The notes: generated by a model from the letters alone, not told the origin. A stretch of 64,000 nt of DNA from Arthrobacter burdickii (GCF_030433645.1 NZ_JAROCG010000001.1:1550001-1614000); one strand, 5' to 3'; shown: positions 42,508 through 51,464, numbered from the stretch's first letter. Numbers and translations are program-made.

Positions 42508-43931
42508 GCCGCGTCGTCGTCGTCGGGGGCGGGATCGGCGGGCTGACCGCCGCCGCGCTCCTCGCCCGGGCGGGCCACAGCGTGACCCTGCTCGAGGCCG
42601 CCGGGCACCTGGGCGGGAAGAGCCGCCGCGTTGAGGTGGCGGGACAGCGCATGGACACCGGTCCGTCCCTGTTCACCTTCCCGGGTGTCTGGGAGGAACT
42701 CCTGCGACGGCTCGACGCCGTCGCACCGTCCGGCTCCGCGAGCGCGGCGGACGTGGCCGACCTCCGCCTGGAGCGGCTGCAGGAGGTCGGCACCTACTAC
42801 TACCGCGGGGAGGAGTGCGCCCTGCCCGTTCCGGAGGGGCACCCCTGGCACGGGGCATGGGAGCGTTTCGCGGCCGAGCACGGCATCCTCGGTGGGGATG
42901 TCTCGAGCCTGCTGACCACGGGACCGCTGGAGCAGGCGTCGTATCCCGCGCTGGCTCGACTGGCCGGAGTGTACGGCCGCCGGCTCACCACGCGGAGCTA
43001 TCTCGACAGCCTGCCCTGGCTGCCCGAGGGACTGCGCGAGGTCATCGCGATCCACACCCTCAACGCGGGCGTCAGTCCCACCCGCACGCCCGCCCTGTAC
43101 GCGAGCATGCCCGCCATCATGGCGAACGACGGCGTCTGGATCCCGGAGGGCGGCGTCTACGAACTGGTGCTGGCACTGGAGCGGTTGGCCGTCGAGGCCG
43201 GCGTGGAGATCCGCACGGGAGAGCCGGTGCAGCGCATCGGACGACGGCGGGTGGTGACCGCCGTCGGCACCTACCCGGCCGACGCCGTCGTCAGCGGACT
43301 CGATGCCTCCCGGCTCACCGGCCTGCTGGCGGGCCGGCGTCCCCGCACCCCGAGGAAGCTCACCTGCTCGGCCGTCGGGATCTACGCCGTCCTCGCCGAA
43401 CCGCTCCCGGAGGGGACCGCGCGCCACGGCGTGATCCTGCCCGACGACCCCGCGGCGCTCTACGCCAGCCTCGAAGCCGGGGACGAGCCGGAGCAGACCA
43501 TGGCCTTCGCCAACTACTACCCCGCCCACGGCGTCTATCCGAACGCGTCGGCGACCCTCGCGCTACTGCTCACCGCTCCGGCGAACGGCAAGAGCTACTC
43601 CCTCGAGGATCCCTTCGTGCGCCGCGAGCTGAACCGGACGACGCGCGTCCTGGGGCTGCCCCTGCCCGTCGAGCAGTACTTCGAGGCCTACGAGATCCTG
43701 GATCCGGGCTACTTCGGCGAGCACGGTTCCGCAGGCGGTGCACTCTACGGAGCCGTCCATCCGACCTGGCGGAGCGGGCCCCTCCACGTCCCGGGCTACT
43801 CGGATCCGCTGCGGCCGTGGCTCTGGCGCGTCGGCGCGTCGGTCCACCCCGGGGGTGGCCTGCCGGCAGTGCTCGGCGGGGCGATGATGTCCACCCAGAA
43901 GCTGCTGGCCCGCCTGGGGTCTCCCGCCTGA
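42504..43931 (+). CDS. CrtI/CrtD-family carotenoid desaturase (FAD)
   Basis: The 475-residue flavoprotein starts with the dinucleotide motif VVVVGGGIGGLTAAALLARAGH and the CrtI-family signature DTGPSLFTFP at about residue 53. The C-terminus ends VGASVHPGGGLPAVLGGAMMSTQ, which is the conserved carotenoid-desaturase tail. It is the second such enzyme in the window, so it is likely to act after the phytoene desaturase. Coupling to the UbiA prenyltransferase fits CrtD, the 3,4-desaturase in bacterioruberin synthesis. A phytoene or neurosporene desaturase is the alternative. The GTG start overlaps the upstream stop. Confidence 0.83.
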   Translation: MSRVVVVGGGIGGLTAAALLARAGHSVTLLEAAGHLGGKSRRVEVAGQRMDTGPSLFTFPGVWEELLRRLDAVAPSGSASAADVADLRLERLQEVGTYYYRGEECALPVPEGHPWHGAWERFAAEHGILGGDVSSLLTTGPLEQASYPALARLAGVYGRRLTTRSYLDSLPWLPEGLREVIAIHTLNAGVSPTRTPALYASMPAIMANDGVWIPEGGVYELVLALERLAVEAGVEIRTGEPVQRIGRRRVVTAVGTYPADAVVSGLDASRLTGLLAGRRPRTPRKLTCSAVGIYAVLAEPLPEGTARHGVILPDDPAALYASLEAGDEPEQTMAFANYYPAHGVYPNASATLALLLTAPANGKSYSLEDPFVRRELNRTTRVLGLPLPVEQYFEAYEILDPGYFGEHGSAGGALYGAVHPTWRSGPLHVPGYSDPLRPWLWRVGASVHPGGGLPAVLGGAMMSTQKLLARLGSPA

Positions 43932-44022
43932 CCGGTGGGACCTGATCGCCGGTGAGACGCTCCGGCGACGGCGCCCGTCCCTTGCCGGCCCTTGCTTCCC
44001 CGTACCTAAGGATCCGAACCTT

Positions 44023-44712
44023 ATGAAGCGCTCCTTTCCCCTGTCAGCACTGACCCTCGTCACGGCCCTCGCCCTCGCCGCCTGCGGCTCCCCGGGCAGC
44101 GGCGATACCCACACCGGCCACACCTCCGGCGCCTCCGCTCCGACCTCCGGCGCGGACGCTGCCACCTCCGGCGCGGATGCTGCGACCTCCGGCGCGGACG
44201 CTCCGCCGGAGGAGCACAACGACGCGGACGTGATGTTCGCGCAGATGATGATCCCGCACCACCGGCAGGCCGTCGAGATGAGCGACATGATGCTGTCGAA
44301 GGACGGCATCAGCACGGAGGTCCTGGACCTCGCGACCGCGATCAGGGACGCCCAGGGGCCGGAAATCGGGACCATGACCGGCTGGCTCGAAGCGTGGGGT
44401 GAACCCCTCGAAGCCGGAGGGAGCATGGAAGGCCACGACATGGGCTCGGACTCCGGCTCGGACTCTGCTTCCGGATCGATGGACGGCATGATGAGCGAGG
44501 ACCAGATGTCCGAACTCGACGCCGCCGAGGGCGATGAAGCATCGCGCCTCTTCCTCGAGTCGATGACCGCCCACCACGAGGGTGCGATCGGCATGGCGCA
44601 AGACGAGATCGACAACGGCCAGGACCCGGAAGCTCTCCGGCTGGCGGAGACCATCGCCGAGACGCAGCAGGCCGAGATCGATCAGATGGCCGGCCTCCTC
44701 GAGCACCTCTGA
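44023..44712 (+). CDS. DUF305-domain lipoprotein with His/Met-rich core
   Basis: The 229-residue secreted lipoprotein has a signal peptide with lipobox LALAAC (Cys about 21). A Thr/Ser/Gly/Ala linker contains three copies of TSGADA(A). A DUF305 ferritin-like four-helix domain follows, with paired motifs MFAQMMIPHHRQAVEMSDMM near 75 and FLESMTAHHEGAIGMAQDE near 185; a Met/Asp-rich insert (EGHDMGSDSGSDSASGSMDG) lies between them. His/Met patterns suggest binding of copper or another metal. TAAGGATC lies upstream. It lies between the CrtD-like and CruF-like genes but its link to carotenoids is unproven. Confidence 0.85.
   Translation: MKRSFPLSALTLVTALALAACGSPGSGDTHTGHTSGASAPTSGADAATSGADAATSGADAPPEEHNDADVMFAQMMIPHHRQAVEMSDMMLSKDGISTEVLDLATAIRDAQGPEIGTMTGWLEAWGEPLEAGGSMEGHDMGSDSGSDSASGSMDGMMSEDQMSELDAAEGDEASRLFLESMTAHHEGAIGMAQDEIDNGQDPEALRLAETIAETQQAEIDQMAGLLEHL
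44143..44205 (+). repeat. Three 21-base tandem repeats in the DUF305 linker
   Basis: Units start at 44143, 44164 and 44185, each encoding TSGADA plus A or P. Differences are at third positions. Confidence 0.85.
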
Positions 44713-44787
44713 TCGGTTCCGCGCCTCCTGTCGGCAACGGGGGAGCCACCCCGTCCCTGGAGGAGGGGCGGCCGTTCCGGGGCCGAG

Positions 44788-44815
44788 GCGCCTGCTCAGT
44801 GGCGCCTGCTCAGTG
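44788..44815. repeat. 14-base tandem duplication over the CruF stop codon
   Basis: Two identical copies of GCGCCTGCTCAGTG lie at 44788-44801 and 44802-44815. Each carries a TCA, the complement of the stop codon TGA. Confidence 0.85.
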
Positions 44816-45622
44816 GCGCGGCGCTGCGAGTCCTGTCGTGCCGGCAGGCACGGGGTCGACCGCACGCGCGAGCTGCAGGCGTCGTCGCACCAGCAGGACG
44901 ATCAGGCCGGCGGCGAGCACGGCGGGGAAGACGAGCCCCGAGAAGATGCAGACACCCAGCCACAGGAACATCGAGACGAGCAGGCTGTCGAGCAGGCCCG
45001 GTCGCAGCACCCGGTCGGTGAGGCGACGCCCCCCGATCCCCGTGACGAGCGCCGAGGCGATAAGCCCCGAAAGCAGCCATCCGCCGTAGTTCGAGAGCGG
45101 GACCCCGTAGTAGGGGCCGCCGCCCTCCCAGATCCAGAAGCCGAGGGCTACGGCTCCCGGATCCAGGACGCCGTCGATGACGACCAGCAGTAGTCCACCG
45201 AGGACGATCCTGCGCAGGGCCGTTCCGGTGCCCGACACGGCGGCCACCGCGCCGATCACCAGCGGGACGTAGGAGAGCGGCAGCAGGTACGGCACGAGGC
45301 CGAGGATCGTGGGACCCAGCGGATCCCCGTAGTGGAAATCGCCGTAGGGCACGCCCGTCGCGACGCCGAAGCCTTCGATCAGGTAGCCGAAGACGGAGAC
45401 CGCCACCAGTGCTGCCGCGCCGCGCGCGGCGCCGAACTGCCGTACCAGGGCGATGAACGCCGGCAGGGCGATCAGCAGGTTGAAGCCGTAGGACGCATAG
45501 CTCGCGCCTTCCACGTCCGGGAACCGCACCACGAAGTAACCGGAGATGAAGAGGAACGCGCAGGACGCGATGAGCAGGCGGGGGAAGCTGCGGGTGGTGG
45601 AGGTCTTCGGCACGGCATCCAT
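44810..45622 (-). CDS. cruF: CruF-like carotenoid 1,2-hydratase (DUF422)
   Basis: The 270-residue polytopic membrane protein matches the DUF422/carotenoid biosynthesis family. The family stretches are visible: GYLIEGFGVATGVPYGDFHY (about 80-99), LVVIDGVLDPGAVALGFWIW (about 146-165) and GGGPYYGVPLSNYGGWLLSG (about 167-186), with about seven helices. In haloarchaea the CruF member hydrates bisanhydrobacterioruberin to bacterioruberin. It is convergent with the DUF305 gene; UbiA and CrtD-like genes lie 1.7-3.2 kb away on the other strand. Family is certain; the exact carotenoid substrate is inferred. Confidence 0.85.
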   Translation of the reverse strand: MDAVPKTSTTRSFPRLLIASCAFLFISGYFVVRFPDVEGASYASYGFNLLIALPAFIALVRQFGAARGAAALVAVSVFGYLIEGFGVATGVPYGDFHYGDPLGPTILGLVPYLLPLSYVPLVIGAVAAVSGTGTALRRIVLGGLLLVVIDGVLDPGAVALGFWIWEGGGPYYGVPLSNYGGWLLSGLIASALVTGIGGRRLTDRVLRPGLLDSLLVSMFLWLGVCIFSGLVFPAVLAAGLIVLLVRRRLQLARAVDPVPAGTTGLAAPRH

Positions 45623-45657
45623 CCTTGCAGGTACACGGTGGTCCTGGACGCAAGAGG

Positions 45658-45699
45658 AAGGGGCATCCGCGGGAGTGAACTGGTCCCCGGATGCCCCTT
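45658..45699 (-). terminator. Hairpin downstream of the small PspC gene
   Basis: A 12-bp stem (45658-45669 with 45688-45699) encloses an 18-base loop with a further short pairing. It lies 21 bases beyond the stop at 45720 on the minus strand. Confidence 0.6.
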
Positions 45700-45719
45700 G
45701 TGTTCGTTCGGTGCGGTCC

Positions 45720-45962
45720 CTAACGGTGCCTGAGGAGCTGCTCCAGGGCGATGCTGCCGTCGGTCTTGGGCAGCAGGAGCCAGAGGACCAGGTAGAGCGG
45801 GAGGCCGATGAAGGGGAGGAGGAAGCTGAGCAGCATGGCGATGCGGACGTAGCTCACGCGCCAGCCGTACTGCCGGGCGATGCCGGACGCGATGCCGCCG
45901 AAGATGCCGCCGGGAGCCCGCTTGATGGGGGAGGAGCGGAGGAAGCTGTAGAGGGATTGCAT
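45720..45962 (-). CDS. Small PspC-domain membrane protein (80 aa)
   Basis: The 80-residue protein is a single PspC domain: GGIFGGIASGIARQYGWRVSYVRIAMLLSFLLPFIG, then a second hydrophobic helix and LVLWLLLPKTD. PspC proteins sense envelope stress in the membrane. The ATG at 45962 has GAAAGG eight bases upstream; the frame extends to 46055 but lacks a plausible start there. It is the third gene of a minus-strand operon with the 84-residue protein and the 562-residue PspC protein. Confidence 0.82.
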   Translation of the reverse strand: MQSLYSFLRSSPIKRAPGGIFGGIASGIARQYGWRVSYVRIAMLLSFLLPFIGLPLYLVLWLLLPKTDGSIALEQLLRHR

Positions 45963-46068
45963 CGGAGTGCCTTTCGATCGGGACGGAGGTTGGAACGAGG
46001 GAAGGGATCTGGAAGGGATAGGGGAAGGATAGGGAGAAGCGGATGGTTCTGACATGGCCGGTATCCGC

Positions 46069-46323
46069 TCAGTATTCCGGAGCGTGGACCGCGTCGTCGT
46101 CCTGGCTGTCGGTGGTCGTGCGGGTCCGCAGGGACAGGATGCCCCCGGCGACGAGCGACAGTCCGACGCCGATGAGCAGGCCGAGCGCCACCACCACGGG
46201 GTCGATGTCGAGTGTGACGAACTGGCCGAGCAGGACCAGGCCTGCGACCGCGAGGATCACAGCCCCCCACACGATGGTGACGACGCGTGGACGGCGTTGC
46301 GGTCCGGTGATCGAGGTGCTCAT
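46069..46323 (-). CDS. Small membrane protein in the PspC operon (84 aa)
   Basis: The family is not recognised. The 84-residue product has two transmembrane helices (about 15-35 and 42-63) and a hydrophilic Thr/Asp-rich C-terminus (RTRTTTDSQDDD). Its ATG overlaps the stop of the large PspC protein by four bases (ATGA), so the two are translationally coupled. It presumably works with the PspC proteins. Confidence 0.7.
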   Translation of the reverse strand: MSTSITGPQRRPRVVTIVWGAVILAVAGLVLLGQFVTLDIDPVVVALGLLIGVGLSLVAGGILSLRTRTTTDSQDDDAVHAPEY

Positions 46324-48008
46324 GGTGTGTCTCCTGTACGGGTGGTGCCGGTGCTCTGCGGCGGGAAGGTGCCATCGATTCCGGTACCGGTATCAATACC
46401 GGTACCGGTTGCGGTGAGGATGGTGAGGTTGCTCAGGGCGCCCCTCACATCGAGGATCAGGGCGGCTCCTGTCGCGTCGGGGTTCAGCTGGCCCCGGCCC
46501 AACTGGAGGACGCCTCCGTCGCCCCGGAAAGCGGGCGACAGGGTGTCCGGGTCCGCCGTCGTTCCCAGGGCGTCCGCATTGGCGAGGGCCATCCGGGTGC
46601 GTACCTCGACGGGCACGTCCTCCGGAACGATGACGGTGACGTCACTGGCGAGGGAGTTCACCGGGACCACGACGTCCTGTGCGGGTGAGGGCAGGCCGGC
46701 GAGGTCGATCGTGGCCTGCGCTGCCATGACGCTGTAGCCGTCGGACGCCGCCTGGAGTGATGCCGGCGTGGTCGTCGTCTCCTGCGCGACGACCCAGGAG
46801 CCACCGACGACGGTGAGGGACGCGATGAGCGCGCCGATGGTTGCGAGCGCAGCTGTGACGCCCACGAGGCCCGAGCTCCGTCCCCGCACGCCCAGTCCGA
46901 CGATGCCGAGCGCGAGCACGATGGCGGCTGCCGCGAGCGCCACCGCGGCGGCGTTGGCGACGTCGAGGATGCGCGTGTAGTCCAGCACGAGGAGGACCGC
47001 CGCTGTGATGGTCGCCCCGCCGAGAAGGAGGGCCGTCACCGATCCGGAGGGCCGGATGCGGTCGGCTCGGTGGTTCCGGATGGCTGGCGGGAGGTTCTCC
47101 GGTCCCCCCGGGCCCTTGGACCACGCGGCGTCGGCCTCCGGATAGCCGGACCCCGCGGCCCAGGGCGCCGGCTGGTAGGGCAGCGGGTAGGTCTGCGTGT
47201 AGGGCCGCGGGTAGGACTCGGTGTCATTCTCCGAAGAGGACTGCTGGAAGGGTTCCGGAGAGTGCTTCGCAGGCGCCTCGGGGGAGCCCGGGGCGGGATC
47301 GCCGTCCACGTCTCCGGGGTCGGATCCGGTTGCATGCTTCCCGGAGAAGGCGGACGCGCCGGTTGCTCCTGACTGTCCGTCACCGGGCCCGGACGGGCCG
47401 CTGGAGGAGCCGGGCGCCGGTGTCACCGGGGATTCCGCCGGCCCGTAGGGCATCGGGCCGAAGGGCTGCGGCTGGCCGGGTCCACCGCCGGTGGGGCCCG
47501 GGTACGGGCTGCCGGGACGGGAGCCGCCCCTGCCGGAGCGATTGACGATCCAGTAGACGAAGAGGACGACGGCCCCGATCCAGAACAGCGTCCACAGCAG
47601 GCCACCGGCACCGCCGTCATGCGCGGAGACGTCCGGGCGCCACAGGCCGATCGCCACGAGCACGGCGGCTCCCGTCAGCCCGGAGGTCCAGGAGCCCCGT
47701 CCGGCCTGCTCCACATGGATGCGCCCATCGGGTTCCGGCAACAGTGCCCAGGCGAGCCCGTACAGCAGGACGCCGATACCGCCGAAGACCGCGAGGACCA
47801 CGATCAGGCCGCGGACGAGGGCCAGATCGAGGCCCGTGCGGCGGGCGACGCCACCTGCGACACCTCCCACCCAGCGGTCGGGCGTCCGGGTGATGTCGAG
47901 ACCCCGGATCCAGCGGAAGAACGAGGACGAGGCGGGAGGTTCCGCCTGATGGGATGCGGCCGGTTCGTGCTGCCAGGACGGCCCGCCTGGTGAGGGTGCT
48001 GAAGTCAT
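46320..48008 (-). CDS. Large PspC-domain membrane protein with LiaF-like tail
   Basis: The 562-residue protein begins with a PspC domain (about 38-100, RWVGGVAGGVARRTGLDLALVRG and LYGLAWALLPE). It continues with a further helix at about 110-160 and a long Gly/Pro/Ser-rich linker (about 165-320), then four hydrophobic helices (about 325-420). It ends in a soluble beta-rich domain with VVPVNSLASDVTVIVPEDVPVEVR, which resembles the LiaF/DUF4097-type stress-sensor tail. AGGATAGGAG lies before the ATG. It is divergent from the sensor kinase across 124 bases holding three direct repeats. A role in envelope stress signalling is inferred. Confidence 0.82.
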   Translation of the reverse strand: MTSAPSPGGPSWQHEPAASHQAEPPASSSFFRWIRGLDITRTPDRWVGGVAGGVARRTGLDLALVRGLIVVLAVFGGIGVLLYGLAWALLPEPDGRIHVEQAGRGSWTSGLTGAAVLVAIGLWRPDVSAHDGGAGGLLWTLFWIGAVVLFVYWIVNRSGRGGSRPGSPYPGPTGGGPGQPQPFGPMPYGPAESPVTPAPGSSSGPSGPGDGQSGATGASAFSGKHATGSDPGDVDGDPAPGSPEAPAKHSPEPFQQSSSENDTESYPRPYTQTYPLPYQPAPWAAGSGYPEADAAWSKGPGGPENLPPAIRNHRADRIRPSGSVTALLLGGATITAAVLLVLDYTRILDVANAAAVALAAAAIVLALGIVGLGVRGRSSGLVGVTAALATIGALIASLTVVGGSWVVAQETTTTPASLQAASDGYSVMAAQATIDLAGLPSPAQDVVVPVNSLASDVTVIVPEDVPVEVRTRMALANADALGTTADPDTLSPAFRGDGGVLQLGRGQLNPDATGAALILDVRGALSNLTILTATGTGIDTGTGIDGTFPPQSTGTTRTGDTP

Positions 48009-48052
48009 GCTCCTATCCTTCTGGTGGCGGCCGGGTGCGACTATCGGGGCCT

Positions 48053-48081
48053 ACCCTGAGCGGACCCTGATTACACCCTGA
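48053..48081. promoter_or_regulatory. Three ACCCTGA direct repeats at 11-base steps
   Basis: Identical heptamers lie at 48053-48059, 48064-48070 and 48075-48081, each one helical turn apart, in the divergent region between the PspC operon and the sensor kinase. The unit is ACCCTGA plus four variable bases. This is a candidate binding site for the LuxR-type regulator encoded at 49533. Confidence 0.65.
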
Positions 48082-48132
48082 TTGGCATCGGGGAACGGCC
48101 CCGAGCGCCCGCCGTCGTGCTTGGATGGGGGT

Positions 48133-49440
48133 ATGAGACCCCCGCTGCTGCGCAGATCCGACGGCGTGATCGCCGGCGTCTGTGCCGGGCTCGCCGTGCA
48201 CCTCGGGGTCAAGCGCTCCTGGGTCCGCATCGGCATGGCCGTGCTGACCCTGGCGTCCGGCGCCGGGGTCTTCCTGTACGCCTGGCTCTGGATCTTCGTC
48301 CCGACGGCGGCGGACAAGGCCGCGGAGCACGGACGGCCGACAGGCCCGGCCGCCTTCATGCAGGACGTCGGCGCGAAGAACGGGAAGACTCGGTCGGACG
48401 CGCAGGCCGGCGCAGCCGCATCCCGTCCGGCGGCAGGCCCGTTCGATCCCGAGTCATGGCGCGAGCGGACGCTGCGCGCCGGGCGGCGGGAGGTCCTGTT
48501 CGGTACGGTGCTGCTGGTCGCGGCGGCCGTGATCGTGGTGCAGTTGCTCGGGCTGCCGGTGAACTGGGGCTTCCTCGTCCCGATCGCCGTCGTGGCGACC
48601 GGCGCCGCCCTCGCATGGTCCCAGCTCGACGCCGTGCGCAGGGCCAGGGTCATGAACCGTGCGGGGGCCGGACGGGCGGGCGGGGTGCTGCGCCTGCTCG
48701 CGGGCATCGTGCTCGTCATCGCCGGCGTACTCGTCGCCCTGTCCAGCAGCGGCTCGTGGACTCTGACCATGGCCACCCTCGTCGCGGTGCTCGCCGTCCT
48801 CGCCGGCGTCGTCCTGGTCCTCGCGCCGTGGGGCCTCAAGTTCTGGCGCGATCTGGAGACGGAGCGGGCAGCCCGTGTGCGGGAGACGGAGCGTGCCGAG
48901 ATCGCGGCCCACCTGCACGACTCCGTCCTGCAGACCCTCGCGCTCATCCAGAACCGCGCGGACTCCGAGACGGACGTGCTGCGCCTGGCGCGTGCGCAGG
49001 AGCGGGAACTGCGCCAGTGGCTGTTCGCCGATCCGGCGAGGGACCCCGGCAGCCTCGCCGAACGCCTCCGCGGGATGGCGGGCGAGATCGAGGACCGCTA
49101 CGGGCATCCCGTCACGGTCGTCGCCGTCGGCGATGCAGTGCTGGGGGCGGGCGAGGACGCCCTGGCGCAGGCAGCGAGGGAAGCGATGCTGAACGCGGCG
49201 AAGCACGCGGGAGGCGCCGTCTCCGTCTACCTCGAGGCGGGCCCGGACTCCGTGGAGGTGTTCGTTCGGGACAGGGGCAGCGGCTTCGACCCGGCAGCGG
49301 TCCCGGCGGACCGCCTCGGGATCCGGGAATCCATCACCAGCAGGATGCTCCGCCATGGTGGATCCTCCGAGCTGCGCAGCGACGGGGACGGCACCGAGGT
49401 ACGGCTCCGGCTGCCACGGCAGGCCGGAAGCGCCGCGTAG
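48133..49440 (+). CDS. PspC-domain sensor histidine kinase (HisKA_3 type)
   Basis: The 435-residue kinase has an N-terminal PspC domain (about 5-60, LRRSDGVIAGVCAGLAVHLG and YAWLWIFVPT), a linker, four further hydrophobic helices (about 118-240), and a HisKA_3 dimerisation domain with AEIAAHLHDSVLQTLALIQ (phospho-His about 260). A C-terminal HATPase domain follows with EAMLNAAKHAGG and DRGSGFDPAAVPADRLGI. It has the pattern of LiaS/MacS-like envelope-stress kinases. It is probably paired with the LuxR-type regulator 92 bases downstream and divergent from three PspC/companion genes. Confidence 0.88.
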   Translation: MRPPLLRRSDGVIAGVCAGLAVHLGVKRSWVRIGMAVLTLASGAGVFLYAWLWIFVPTAADKAAEHGRPTGPAAFMQDVGAKNGKTRSDAQAGAAASRPAAGPFDPESWRERTLRAGRREVLFGTVLLVAAAVIVVQLLGLPVNWGFLVPIAVVATGAALAWSQLDAVRRARVMNRAGAGRAGGVLRLLAGIVLVIAGVLVALSSSGSWTLTMATLVAVLAVLAGVVLVLAPWGLKFWRDLETERAARVRETERAEIAAHLHDSVLQTLALIQNRADSETDVLRLARAQERELRQWLFADPARDPGSLAERLRGMAGEIEDRYGHPVTVVAVGDAVLGAGEDALAQAAREAMLNAAKHAGGAVSVYLEAGPDSVEVFVRDRGSGFDPAAVPADRLGIRESITSRMLRHGGSSELRSDGDGTEVRLRLPRQAGSAA

Positions 49441-49532
49441 GCCACCGCGGGGCACGGCAGGGGCACGGCCGGGAACGACAGAGGCGCGACAGAGGGAACA
49501 ACGGCCGGGAAACGGCGAGGAAGAGGGAGCAC

Positions 49533-50213
49533 GTGGACAGCGAGAACCTACCTGCGGACGCGGCAGCACCGGGAACGGTGTCCGTGGTCATCGTCGACGA
49601 TCATGGGATCTTCCGCTCGGGCCTCCGCGCCGCGCTGGGGCCCGTGATCCGTGTCCTCGGCGAGGCGGCGACGGTCGAGGAGGCGGAAGCGGTGATCGGT
49701 TCCACAGCGCCCGATGTCGTCCTCCTCGACGTCCACCTGCCCGGAGGCCGCGGCGGCGGGGGAGCGGAGGTCATCCACCGCTGCAGCGCCCTCGGCACGA
49801 CGTCGCGCTTCCTGGCCCTCAGCGTCTCGGATTCGGCGGAGGACGTCGTCGCGGTCATCCGTGCGGGCGCGCGTGGCTACGTCACCAAGACCATCTCCGG
49901 CCCCGAGATCACCGACGCCGTGCAGCGTATCGCCTCCGGGGACGCCGTCTTCTCCCCACGGCTCGCCGGTTTCGTCCTGGACGCGTTCGGGACCGCGTCG
50001 GTGGCCGTCGACGACGAACTCGACCGCCTCTCGGCACGCGAACTCGAAGTCATGCGGCTCATCGCGCGCGGCTACAGCTACAAGGAGACGGCGAAGGAAC
50101 TCTTCATCTCCGTGAAGACCGTCGAGACGCACGTGTCGGCCGTGCTCCGGAAGCTGCAGCTGTCCTCGCGGCACGAACTCACGCGCTGGGCGACGGAGCG
50201 CAAGCTGCTCTGA
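49533..50213 (+). CDS. NarL/LuxR-type response regulator
   Basis: The 226-residue regulator has a receiver domain at about 17-135 (VVIVDDHGIFRSG, phospho-Asp in VVLLDVHLPGGRG near 69, YVTKTISG) and a LuxR-type HTH at about 158-220 (LSARELEVMRLIARGYSYKETAKEL, VKTVETHVSAVLRKLQ). The GTG start is preceded by GAGGGAG. It is behind the PspC-domain kinase and very likely its partner. It is convergent with the aminotransferase, with only 15 bases between stops. Confidence 0.92.
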   Translation: MDSENLPADAAAPGTVSVVIVDDHGIFRSGLRAALGPVIRVLGEAATVEEAEAVIGSTAPDVVLLDVHLPGGRGGGGAEVIHRCSALGTTSRFLALSVSDSAEDVVAVIRAGARGYVTKTISGPEITDAVQRIASGDAVFSPRLAGFVLDAFGTASVAVDDELDRLSARELEVMRLIARGYSYKETAKELFISVKTVETHVSAVLRKLQLSSRHELTRWATERKLL

Positions 50214-50228
50214 GGAGGTGCCGGCTGC

Positions 50229-51464
50229 CTACCGGGCGGAACCGAGGAACTCCTGCAGGCGTCCCACACCCGTCGCGAGGTCCTCGTCGCCGAGCGCATA
50301 GGACAGGCGCAGGTAGCCGCTCGGTCCGAAGGCCTCACCGGGCACGACGGCGACTTCGACCTTCTCCAGGATCAGCGCGGCGAGTTCGGCGGACGTGGCG
50401 GGGGTGACGCCGTCGAAGCTCCGGCCGAGCAGCGGCCGCACGTCCGCGTAGGCGTAGAAGGCGCCGTGCGGGGTGGGGCATTCGACGCCCTCGATCTCGT
50501 TCAGCGCCGCCACCATGGCACGGCGGCGTCGGTCGAAGGCCACCTTCATCTCGTCGACCGCCGTCAGCGGCCCGGAGACAGCGGCGAGGGCCGCCATCTG
50601 GGGCACGTTCGACACGTTCGACGTCGCGTGCGACTGGAGGTTCGTCGCAGCCTTGACGAGGTCCTTCGGACCGACCATCCAGCCCACGCGCCAGCCGGTC
50701 ATCGCATACGTCTTGGCCACGCCGTTGAGGATGACCACCCTGTCCCCGAGGGAGGGAGCTGCCGTCGCGATCGACGTGAAGGGCACGCCGTCGTACGTCA
50801 GGTGCTCGTAGATCTCGTCCGTCACGACCCACAGCCCACGGGCGGCAGCCCACTCGCCGATCTCGCGGACGGCATCGGCGCCGTACACCGCTCCGGTGGG
50901 GTTCGACGGCGAGACGAACAGCAGCACCTTCGTGCGCGGTGTCAGCGCCGCCTCGAGCTGGTCCACGGTCACGAGGTAGCCCTGCTCGGGCCCGGCGAAC
51001 ACCTCGACCGGAACGCCGCCCGCGAGCCGGATGGCCTCCGGATAGGTGGTCCAGAACGGCGTGGGGACGAGGACCTCGTCCCCGGGGTCGAGGAGGGTGG
51101 CGAAGGACTCGTAGACGGCCTGCTTGCCGCCGTTGGTCACGAGCACGGAGGCGGGATCGACGGCGTAGCCGGAATCGCGCAGCGTCTTCTCCGCAATGGC
51201 CTGCTTGAGCTCGGGAAGGCCGCCGGCAGGGGAGTAGCGGTGGAATCGGGGCTGGCGGGCGGCAGCGATCGCGGCTTCGACGATGTAGTCCGGCGTCGGG
51301 AAGTCCGGTTCGCCGGCACCGAAACCGATGACGGGCCGGCCCGCAGCCTTGAGGGCCTTCGCCTTCGCATCCACGGCCAGCGTTGCGGACTCCGCGATCG
51401 AGCCGATCCGCCGGGAGATCCGGGGGAGGGCTGCGCGGGTGGAGTCGTCGGTCGTCGCGTTCAT
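50229..51464 (-). CDS. aspC: Class I/II pyridoxal-phosphate aminotransferase (aspartate-type)
   Basis: The 411-residue fold-type I aminotransferase has the motifs [52 protein letters not shown] and [17 protein letters not shown] (PLP Lys in AKTYAMTG near residue 257). The C-terminal Arg in [10 protein letters not shown] binds the substrate carboxylate. It is similar to the AspC-type enzymes found upstream of secE in many actinobacteria. The ATG at 51464 begins MNATTDDS; no strong Shine-Dalgarno was seen. Amino-donor specificity is inferred. Confidence 0.9.
   Translation of the reverse strand: MNATTDDSTRAALPRISRRIGSIAESATLAVDAKAKALKAAGRPVIGFGAGEPDFPTPDYIVEAAIAAARQPRFHRYSPAGGLPELKQAIAEKTLRDSGYAVDPASVLVTNGGKQAVYESFATLLDPGDEVLVPTPFWTTYPEAIRLAGGVPVEVFAGPEQGYLVTVDQLEAALTPRTKVLLFVSPSNPTGAVYGADAVREIGEWAAARGLWVVTDEIYEHLTYDGVPFTSIATAAPSLGDRVVILNGVAKTYAMTGWRVGWMVGPKDLVKAATNLQSHATSNVSNVPQMAALAAVSGPLTAVDEMKVAFDRRRRAMVAALNEIEGVECPTPHGAFYAYADVRPLLGRSFDGVTPATSAELAALILEKVEVAVVPGEAFGPSGYLRLSYALGDEDLATGVGRLQEFLGSAR

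Noticed and set aside
48121-48132. A leaderless -10 (TTGGAT) for the PspC kinase
   Set aside because: The second base is T and not A, and the spacing does not fit the pattern used elsewhere.
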